The notes beneath the pieces were generated by a model. It was not told the origin of the DNA and did not search any database. It was given only the letters and a program-made list of their open reading frames with translations. From the NCBI GenBank assembly GCA_036250195.1, contig JAVHZZ010000011.1, positions 60,516,919-60,580,918 of the forward strand: a DNA stretch of 64,000 bases, in the 5' to 3' direction. Source of the stretch: Mixophyes australis. Taxonomy: Eukaryota > Chordata > Amphibia > Anura > Limnodynastidae. Below, in pieces: positions 56,346-64,000 of this stretch. Numbering within the stretch: position 1 is the stretch's first letter; every line of letters begins with the position of its first letter. Position numbers and translations under genes: made by a program.

Positions 56346-57490
56346 TCTCCCGTCTCTGTCTGTCTATGACAACTCCCGTCTGTATAAAATGTAAAATCTA
56401 CATTTTCTAAGGGGGTGTCACGTAGGTCGGGCCTTGCAGTAAAAGTCTGGTTCAGGTGTTCCATACAATCATACGTGTCAGTACTCTTGTCTAACTCATC
56501 ATCAACCAGGGTCTCCTCACCTCACACCCTTTGTGTCTCTAGAGACACATATGGAAGTTATGTAGCTGGATTTAAGGTGCTACATCGTTTGATGGTGATG
56601 TTTGAGGGTGCCATCAGGGCTAGTTCCCACTTTGTGAATCTAGCTGAAGAAACATGTCTGGTTTGGGCTGAATTTAACAGAGCTGATACAGCATGGGGCG
56701 TATAGACAGTTGAATTGTGTCCTAATACTACGTTCTCGCTCTTACTTACCAGAAGAGCAGTTGCTGCTACGCTTCTGAGACATGTTGGGAGTGATCTTGC
56801 CACAATGTCCAATTGTGCACTGTAGTATGCTACCGTTCTGCTAGCGTCACCATGTTTCTGTGTGAGGACACCTGCTGCACAACCATCAGCTTCCGTACAG
56901 TATAGCTCAAAAGACTTTTTATAATCAGGTATTCCCAATGCAGGTGCTCTAGTCAGACTATCTTTAAGATTAAAGAACGCTTGCTCTGACTCTTCTGTGT
57001 GTACGACACGTTCTGGTTTCGAGGAAGAGACTAGCTCCTGCAATGGTAATGCCAGAATAGAAAAACCTGGGATCCAGGATTTACAGTATCCACACATCCC
57101 CAATAAGGTACAAATTTGCTTCTTGCTCTGCGGCAGTCATGTGTTGTATGGCCTTAATTCTGTCAGTCGTCAGGTGTCTTAGCCCCTGGGTGAGACAGTG
57201 TCCTAAGTATTTGACCTTAGTCTGACATGGCTGTAACTTGTCCTTTGCCACTTTGTGCCCTGTTTGCGAGAGATGGAGCAACAACACTTTAGTATCATGT
57301 AAACATGACATAAAGGAATCAGAGCACAACAACAAATCGTCCACATATTGAATTAGAACAGACCCATTGCCGGGTTGAAAGGATTGCAAACAGTCATGTA
57401 AGGCTTGGGAGAAAATACTGGGGCTGTCAATGAACCCCTGGGGCAGTCTGGTCCATGTGTATTGCAATCCCCTGTAGGAGAATGCAAATA
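56346..57490 (-). pseudogene. pol: ERV-A2 pol: RT palm, connection and start of RNase H
   Basis: The piece 57467-57081 carries TRLPQGFIDSPSIFSQALHD and the palm motif QYVDDLLLCS, as in gammaretroviral RT. A frame change near 57090 leads to 57103-56558, with the connection region (EADGCAAGVLTQKHGD, YYSAQLD). The first RNase H strand lies next to the G2 insertion at 56341. A stop or frame change also occurs between about 56558 and 56400. Confidence 0.9.
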
Positions 57491-57498
57491 GGTATTGA

Positions 57499-57939
57499 CA
57501 GGGCCGCCTTCAGAAAAAATCGGGCCCAGTACGGGCCCCCGTGCCACCCGGGCCCCCCCCTCATGAGCGCCCCCCCATGAGCAACACATACTTTCATTCT
57601 TACCTGGGGCCCGCCGCTGGTCTCCGCTATTCTGTCTTCTGTCTTCAGCCCGTGACAGCCAGGCACCACGATCCGATCGCAGGGGTGGAGGAATCATTCC
57701 CCCTGCGATCATGTGATCTGTCACAGGCAGAGCACATGATCGCAGGGGGAATGAATCCTCCACCCCTGCGATCGGATCCTGGTGCCTGGCTGTCACGGTG
57801 ACAGCCAGGCTGAAGACAGAATAGCGAAGACCAGCGGCGGGCCCCAGGTAAGTCTGTGCTGAGCTGTTGTACCGGGCCCCCTGGTGAGCCCGGGCCCGGT
57901 ACAACAGTACCCCCCGTACCCCCCTGATGGCGGCCCTGG
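57499..57939. mobile_element. Fold-back hAT-type element in ERV-A2 RT
   Basis: The ends CAGGGCCGCCTTCAG and CTGATGGCGGCCCTG are inverted repeats with one mismatch, and GGTATTGA flanks the element at 57491-57498 and 57940-57947. The interior forms a large hairpin: 57601-57715 pairs with 57735-57850 with few mismatches. The 441 bp have no coding capacity; open frames on both strands are by-products of the palindrome and high GC. Confidence 0.93.
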
Positions 57940-57947
57940 GTATTGAC

Positions 57948-58830
57948 AGTCAGGGTGAAGAGGGATTGAGAAGAAAGCAGAACATAGGTCAATGACAGTA
58001 AAATGACTAGCAGACGGTGGAATCTGCATTAGGATGACAGCTGGATTCGACACTACGGGGAATTGCCTCTCAACAACTTTATTAATTCCCCTTAAGTCCT
58101 GGACTAATCTATAGCCCCTCCCCCCGCTCTTCTTCACAGGGAAAATGGGACTATTTGCTGTGCTTGATGTACGAATTAAAATCCCCTGTTGCAACAGCCT
58201 TTCAATAACAGGATATACCCCTAGTTCCACCTCCAGTTTTAATGGATACTGTGGGATTTTTGGAGCTATCCTACCACTTTTTAGATTTACCATGACAGGG
58301 GCTACGTTTGCCATCAGTCCAGTGTCCTGTCCATCTCTGGTCCATAGTGAACCTGGTATTTCCAGCAACATCCCCTTTACTTGAGATGGACTTTGTTCTA
58401 TAACAGTAGAGTGTAACATTAACCTTTGAGGGGTGTCCAATATGTCCTGTACATCATGAGCGACCTTCTCGGGTATATCTAGGAACACACCATCTGAAGT
58501 ACAGTATATGACACATCCCATTTTACATAACAAGTCTCTCCCTAGCAAGTTATTAGGAGCCGCTGCAGCCAATAGAAACGAATGCTTAGTATGCAGGGGC
58601 CCGATAGTAACTTCAGCGGGTTTAGTTAGAGGATAATGTAACACTCTTACCGTTACCCCCATGGCTGGAATAGTTTTACTGGTCACCTGTAGATTAAAAG
58701 GAGAGGTTATCACAGATCTGGCCTCCCCTGTATCTACAAGAAAGGTTTGTTTCCTACCAGCTATGTCAACTATCATTGTTGGTTCTTCTCTCAGACACTC
58801 ACCTCACTGGCTGTAGACTACAGGTATGAC
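57948..58830 (-). pseudogene. pol: ERV-A2 pol: protease and first part of RT
   Basis: The frame from 58776 encodes a protease with FLVDTGEARSVIT and LLGRDLLCKMG. RT blocks follow: IFPVKKSGGRGYRLVQDLRG and FTVIDLCSAFFSIPL with the first catalytic Asp. The hAT element interrupts after the codons for HPDC. A TGA lies in this frame just before the protease, and gag ends at a TAG in a different frame, so at least one indel separates gag and pol in this copy. Confidence 0.9.
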
Positions 58831-58837
58831 CTGACCC

Positions 58838-60464
58838 CTAGCGCTGACTATTGCTTTCCCGCGCAGCATTTGCTGCTGTAATATGCGCGGGCAGGTGTGA
58901 ATCTTCTAGTCTATGTGAATCCCTCCTTGGAGGATATCTATGTGACCCTTCATTAGGATTATACCTTCCCTTAGTACAATCTTTTCTCATATGTCCTTCT
59001 TCTTTGCAATTATAACATCTCAACATTCTGCGTTTCCTGTTATGTGGGTTATATGCTGGTGGTCATGTATGCATTCCCCCTAATGCTTGTATACTCACCG
59101 TCATCAACTTGTCACTCTTTTCTATTCTTTTCCTAAAAATATTTTTGTCATGTTCCACAGCAATTCCTCTAAGAGAATCTACCGTGCTGCCCCTCCAACC
59201 AGGGGTTGAGGTTTGTACTCTTGTTTTTACATTTTCCCTAAGACCATCCATTAGTACTCCTACAGCTACTTCCCTGTGATGTGGGTCCTCACCTATGTTT
59301 GATATCCCAGTGAACCGTGTTATTGATGCAAGAGCTCTACCAAAATAGTCCGCTGCAGTTTCACTATCTTTTTGTTTTATGGTGAAAATCTTACTCCAGT
59401 TTACCACTACTGGAAAATAGATGGCTAAATGTTTGACAATTTGTTCTATATTCTCTTGGTTAATCTCATCAGTCAAGGTGTCATCTTCATCCAACAAACA
59501 ATCTTTAATAAATTTTTGTATGTCTGTATTGGGAGTAAGACATGCCCTCAACACTACACGCCAATCCTTATTGGTTGGTTCGTGTACATTTCCTAAGTCT
59601 TTAACAAATTTCTGACACTTTGCCAACCCTTTTCTAGGATCTGGGAATTCAGTCATAATGGAACGTAATTCTGATCTAGTCCAGGGACAATGCATTGTAA
59701 CATTCTTTAAAGGAACTACACTATCCTTGTCTGCCTTCCCATTGGGAACTGATATTGTGCGGACTGGATACGCACCCAATGGTTCACTGTCTTCAGAAGG
59801 AAGACACTACAGGGTTTGCTGTTTCAGTATTTTGAATGCTATCACTTCTAGTGGTCACACTACTCTCACCTATCTCAGCCATTGCTCCTTTCCCATACTT
59901 ACGCTAAACCTCTAGCATATTAACAGCATGAGCAATGGCTGAAATTACAGTGGGTTCATCTTCATCTTCTGATACACTTGTTTTAAACTGACTTAAAACA
60001 GGATATAACTTAGCAATTTCTCTTTTTTCAGTTTTAATAACAGCTGTACTTACCCCTCCCGCCACATAAGGTGGCGGGGGCGCGCTTGCGCTGAGTTCGC
60101 CACGCTTCTTAACGGCTACTTCTGCCGCACGCGTGCTTTTCGCCACGCCTACTTCCGCTGTGCATTTGCTGCTCTGCCACGTGTTGCCTTCCATTTGTCA
60201 CAATTTCAAACAATCATTATTTTTATTCCTCACTTTCGTTGACTTAATCAACCATACTTTATCTTTTACAGTATTTAGTACCTCTGCATTAAAACTCCCT
60301 ATTGTTGGGAAAGGCCTATCACAATCTTTGGTCATCTTGACCCACGTGTCGCAATACGCAGTTGCGTATGCACCATATTTCTTACACATGAGAAATCTCG
60401 CTGAACCAATAGGCCCTTCCTTGGGCAGTACTTTGGACTTCTCTAGCGTTTGCTTAGCACCCAT
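58838..60464 (-). pseudogene. gag: ERV-A2 gag: matrix, late domain, capsid, nucleocapsid
   Basis: The ATG at 60464 is followed by Gly (MGAKQTLE), a myristoylation signal. Matrix ends at a TGA at 60198-60200 where ERV-B has TGG. The next piece (60194-59904) is in the same frame and has a PPPPY late-domain motif. Capsid (59779-59063, different frame) has CPWTRSELRSI and a major-homology-like KDSETAADYFGRA. After another stop, nucleocapsid (59026-58838) has one knuckle, CYNCKEEGHMRKDC. One knuckle and PPPY fit gamma/epsilon-type viruses. The gag TAG at 58838-58840 is followed by GGG. Confidence 0.9.
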
Positions 60465-61453
60465 GTTAAACAATAGGGTCCCAGAAATATCACAATATCC
60501 TGCCACAAAATAGGGTTCCAGAAATAACACAATATCCTGTCACTAACACACTAACGCTACAGATATTTTACCGGCCCGTGGACGTATTTGCTACAAGCCG
60601 TGTCCACTCACTTCCTCTCGTATTGAACGAGGACCCCTAATACAGAAATATCAGTGCGGACTAAAGGGTTATCAGCTCCCTGATCACCCCTGACTCTCCA
60701 ACAAAATCTGTTGAGTTTATTACAAATGGTAGCATCCGGTAAAGTCAATTACCAGCCTTACCAACGTAATTCCTCCCCGTTACTCCCAAGTCACAATCAC
60801 GGCTTTCCTTGCCGTGCGGTGCAATCGCAACGCTTAAAGGTTATCAGTAAGCGATGCAATTACCCTTGGGTGCACGTTGCGAAAAACTCGCTTAGTTTCC
60901 GCCCCCGGTATACCTGCCTTGTATACCGTACACCAGTTGGGCACCTGCCTCGTCAAACAGCAACAGACACTCTATTTAACAATAGATCAAACCTTAGTGT
61001 ATTGAAAGTCAACAAATCACACGACATACACCTTTTCTGCGCAGAAAATCAAAGTTCCCAACAATAGTAATAATGTCCCAGAGGTTTTAACAAGTAATTA
61101 TACTATGCATGTATAACAACTACCAAAACAATTGTTTAACCACGTGGCAAATCTACCGGAAGTTTGAGTACGCAAAGCAGGAAGTATACATACGCACAGC
61201 AATACAATGCATCAAAACGCAATATGACAGAAAAAAAAAAGGAACAGTTTTCTCTTTTGTCCCTAGGTTCAGTTAGCATACCTTAGATAATGCAAAACAG
61301 ACATTCGGTTTCACAACACAAAGTAAAATTCAGGTTTTGAACACATTGCGTTCTTACCTGTATATGACTCGTCTCCACCCTTTGTTGGGGAACCGAAATC
61401 CGTTGGTCTTGCGTATTATCCGGCAACGAAACCTCCGCTGCGAGCCCCCAAAT
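60465..61453 (-). other. ERV-A2 leader with primer-binding site
   Basis: About 990 bp between LTR and gag. Two 37-bp direct repeats adjoin gag (starting at 60473 and 60510). Next to the LTR the minus strand reads TGGGGGCTCG (61441-61450), the first ten bases of a tRNA-Pro type site; the following bases do not fit the MLV-type site. An opposite-strand frame at 60711-61067 parallels one in ERV-B. Confidence 0.8.
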
Positions 61454-62295
61454 TGTTATGAGCGTTTTGTCGCTATCCAATAACGATTGTCGAATCTCGA
61501 TTTGTGTTTCCAACGCACAAAGATTTATTCTCTTAAAGTAGCAGTATATATATGTAAGCGAAATAAATAGTAAGTACAGCCGTTACTTATCGCAGGCGCT
61601 CTGGATCCAGTTAACAGTCATTCAGTCCTGAAGTCTGTGGTCTAGGTGACTGAACTCTGGATGAGGAGCTGCTGCTTATATGCAAACAGAGATACAGTAA
61701 AACAATGCAAAGGTGTGGCTTGCTTCTATTGGTCCAGGCATCAGGAGGGTCCAGGGGGTTGCAGATCATAGGCTAGTTTAAGCTCAGGAATCCAAAGGAG
61801 GGGGTCATCTCTCCAGGGGATGAGCTCTGATCTTCCCGCCAAGATTACTCATCATAATAGTCCATAATACCTTAACATTAATAACTTGCGTATGCACTCT
61901 GCGATTCCTTCGCAGAGTGAACTGGAAACTTGCAAATGCGAAGAGGATTAGTATAATACCACACATGACTAGATTCCTTCAACGTGTACCATATGTTTTA
62001 CTGATATGCCTATAATTTATAATATTACATATAAATACTACTATATTTTGACACAAATGACAATGTGTTGCAACTACCATTAATGTGTACTATTTTACAA
62101 GTGTGCGTGTTTGTGCGAATGTATGTAAAAGACTAACTACTGTTGATGCCATGTGTTGCAGCTGCGTACGCCCTTCCACGCCGTAACGTGCCTTTTCTCA
62201 CGCCGTAGTGTACCGTACGCATCTTTTCAAACAAAGACAACCAAGTTTGCTCGATTTTAATTGAAATGACTTTATCCAATTTGCTGGCTTCAACA
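61454..62295 (-). repeat. 5' LTR of ERV-A2 (type A)
   Basis: 842 bp, pairing with 43011-43850. The outer end reads TGTTGAAGCC on the minus strand where the 3' LTR has TGTCGAAGTC. ATAT at 62296-62299 is the outer target duplication. Confidence 0.93.
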
Positions 62296-63083
62296 ATATA
62301 TTTCTATTTTGGTTAGAGCATGTCTCAGACCATGTAGATTGCTAATTGGAAAACCTGATAAACTGACATTATTCCTGCCATATTCAAAGAAAACAACAAA
62401 GAAAAAACATCACTTGCATTGTAGCATGCACAATATTACAGAATGGTGAGATTTAGCAACAGAGGGCAAACTACAATTTCTGACTGCAGTGTATAGGAAG
62501 GTCTAAATGACCTCAAAAGGTTAATTACATAATTAAAAATGGAAATAAATTTACAGAGCAGCCACGACTCTCCATATGACCTTGTACACCCTTGCCTCTC
62601 TTCTAATCTGTGCCACTTCCCTGATGAAAGTGGAGGAGTCATGTGCCCCACCCCATACATCAACCAGGTCACAAATGAGGAGAGACGGGTCACGTATAAC
62701 TTTGATCGAGTGCAAATGCTTCTGTGACAGGATGAACCGTCTATACCATCCAGTCTGTTGTTGCTGGGAACTGGCTGGGCTTACTTTGCCACCATTCTCT
62801 TTCTTTATCCCAAATGCGCCATCTAACCGCAGTAGGAGGGGCTTAAGCTGTTGCCACCACTGAACTCCTTAGCGGCATCCAGAACCGCGTCCTTTTGGGT
62901 AACTGTTGCTACTAGTGTATCCCCTTGCTAGAACACCTGGGCTGGAATTCCTGACCTCTTGCCTTCAGATCAGGGTTTTTGTTGATGGTACCCTTGGCCT
63001 ATCACACTGGCCAGAGTTGCAGGTAGCAGCAAAGCGTTGGTACTGAAAAGTGGGTCCAAACCTCAGAATAGCCAGAAGCGGAT
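62296..63083. other. Flanking DNA, no supported gene
   Basis: After the ATAT duplication the sequence is unassigned. From about 62716 (TGTGACAGGATGAACC) the composition changes and could be the start of an old LTR, but no second end or coding part is visible. Confidence 0.35.
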
Positions 63084-63362
63084 TGCAGCATGGCACAGGG
63101 GTTAAATAAAAGAGGGACAAAAGCAGCATGGCACAGGGGGTAAAGAAAAGAGGGACAAAAGCAGCATGACACGGGGGGTTAAAGAAAGGAGGGACAAAAG
63201 CAGCATGGCAGGGGGATAAAGAAAAGAGGGACAAAAGCAGCATGGCACAGGGGGATAAAGAAAAGAGGGACAAAAGACAGCATAGCACAGGGGGATGATG
63301 AAAGGAGGCAGCAAAGGCAGCATTGCACAGGGGGATGAGGAAAGGGGCAAAGGCAGCATGGA
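63084..63362. repeat. 38-bp minisatellite, seven to eight copies
   Basis: Units of 37-39 bp contain GCAGCATGGCACAGGGGG and AAAGAGGGACAAAA. Later copies (after about 63280) diverge and shorten. Purine-rich on the plus strand. Minus-strand frames with repeated PCHAAFVP-like residues are artefacts of the repeat. Confidence 0.9.
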
Positions 63363-64000
63363 GGGCGCAGTGTGATCATAAGGGGGCATAGCGTGGTGAT
63401 GATAAAGGGGCACAGTAATGTGTGTGTGATGGCACAGGGAGCTTTTGGCAATGTAGTGTGTGTGAGGTAGATGGTGGCTAATTAATGGTTGCTATTTTGT
63501 TTGCGGGGTAATGGGAATACTATTTTAATGTTGGGACTGGAGGAAGGCCTAATTATTAATCATGGATGCTATTGATTTAACGGTGGGGCTAGCTGTAATT
63601 TTCTAAATGTAGCCATTTTTTCCCCCAAATAGGTCCTCCAACATTCCAGGATCCAGACAAGCCGCAACTAAAGAAACCAGCAGCCACATGTGGTAAAAGT
63701 GAGAAGAACAGGTAGGACAGAGCAGCATAGTGTGTGAAATGTTGTGATTCTAGTAGGGACAATGCCAATGTTTGGTGAGTGTTTGGTGAGCCCAGTGGAC
63801 GCAGGCCAAGACTGAACTCTTTCTGTACACACTGCATTCTTCCTATACTACACAAGGGTGCTAGATGTCCTGAAAGTCAGGAGTGCTTGGACAAATGTCA
63901 CGCTCCGGTGAATTCAGGACCTAGTGATTTTGATGTGCTAGCCACTCCCCAATGGCGCATTGCCACATCCCCAATTGTGTGACCACACCCCTGAAATTTT
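63363..64000. other. No recognisable gene
   Basis: GT-rich and mixed sequence. A TGTCACGCTCC at 63897 resembles the start of the gypsy-type LTRs in this window, but the sequence ends about 100 bases later, so it cannot be tested here. Confidence 0.3.

Larger units (their letters stand above)
43011..62295 (-). mobile_element. ERV-A2, near-complete provirus with three nested insertions
   Basis: Both LTRs are present (5' LTR 61454-62295, 3' LTR 43011-43850), and the target duplication ATAT lies at 43007-43010 and 62296-62299, so the ends are secure. Between them lie leader, gag, pol and env in normal order. Three later insertions were placed inside: a solo LTR in env (44630-45522), chromovirus G2 in RNase H (48220-56340) and a hAT element in RT (57499-57939). 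By eye the two LTRs differ at about 25-30 of 840 positions. The 4-bp duplication and gene features fit a gamma/epsilon-like class I ERV. All genes are broken. Confidence 0.95.

Noticed and set aside
57353..57992. Overlapping frames of 80-183 codons near the hAT element
   Set aside because: They run across the hAT insertion boundaries and its palindrome, with no family motif.
62716..63000. Possible LTR starting TGTGACAGG
   Set aside because: No second end, target duplication or coding part could be found in the window.
63102..63451. Overlapping Pro/Cys-rich frames on the minus strand
   Set aside because: By-products of the 38-bp minisatellite.

Overview
The window reads as repeat-rich genomic DNA from a vertebrate with a large genome, most likely a frog or toad. 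The reasons are the palindromic MITE at 855-1031, two MITEs with GAGCCTGATTCATTA-type ends, Harbinger and hAT debris, a Penelope-like element, Tf1/sushi-type chromoviruses, L1 copies and class I endogenous retroviruses. The assignment to anurans rests on remembered repeat families, not on a search. I found no host protein gene, tRNA, rRNA or CRISPR array. Almost every long reading frame belongs to a mobile element, and several short ones are side effects of tandem repeats.

Layout. 1-5759: 3' half of a plus-strand endogenous retrovirus (ERV-A1: RNase H, integrase, env, 3' LTR), cut by a palindromic MITE and a solo gypsy-type LTR. 6140-14109: an older minus-strand relative (ERV-B: env, integrase, RNase H and gag fragments, leader, 5' LTR), cut by a 2,010-bp solo LTR. 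14110-15060: a 27-bp minisatellite that starts at the LTR edge. 15235-25490: a minus-strand Penelope-like element split by a complete plus-strand chromovirus (G1, 17220-24549). 26339-28617: a 5'-truncated L1 with target-site duplication. 28627-33866: mostly unassigned DNA with a tRNA-derived SINE, a Harbinger MITE and an ERV LTR split by a gypsy solo LTR. 33867-38700: L1 ORF2 on the minus strand and L1 ORF1 on the plus strand, facing away from a gypsy solo LTR. 39200-40735: a Gmr1-like gag/protease fragment. 40740-42900: Harbinger remnants. 43011-62295: a provirus (ERV-A2, minus strand, 4-bp duplication ATAT at both ends) holding three later insertions: a solo ERV LTR in env, an 8.1-kb chromovirus (G2, 48220-56340) in RNase H, and a fold-back hAT element in the reverse transcriptase. 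62296-64000: flanking DNA with a 38-bp minisatellite.

How the parts work. The chromoviruses are the best preserved. Both show a Gag with one zinc knuckle, a G GGA AAT slippery heptamer just before the gag stop, and Pol in the -1 frame ending in a chromodomain. Both have a primer-binding segment next to the LTR that is complementary to the predicted 5' end of the element's own RNA, which points to self-priming. G2 has an open pol frame of about 1,120 codons and nearly identical LTRs, so it is young; its gag carries a one-base frameshift. The ERVs are class I (gamma/epsilon-like) and broken in every gene examined.

Most unusual signals: regularly spaced hairpins in the chromovirus LTRs, one with a compensatory base-pair change; a two-unit (154 bp) length difference between the two LTRs of G2; an inverted repeat around the LTR TATA box whose downstream arm contains the self-primer; and a solo LTR without target-site duplication joining two L1 pieces in opposite orientation.
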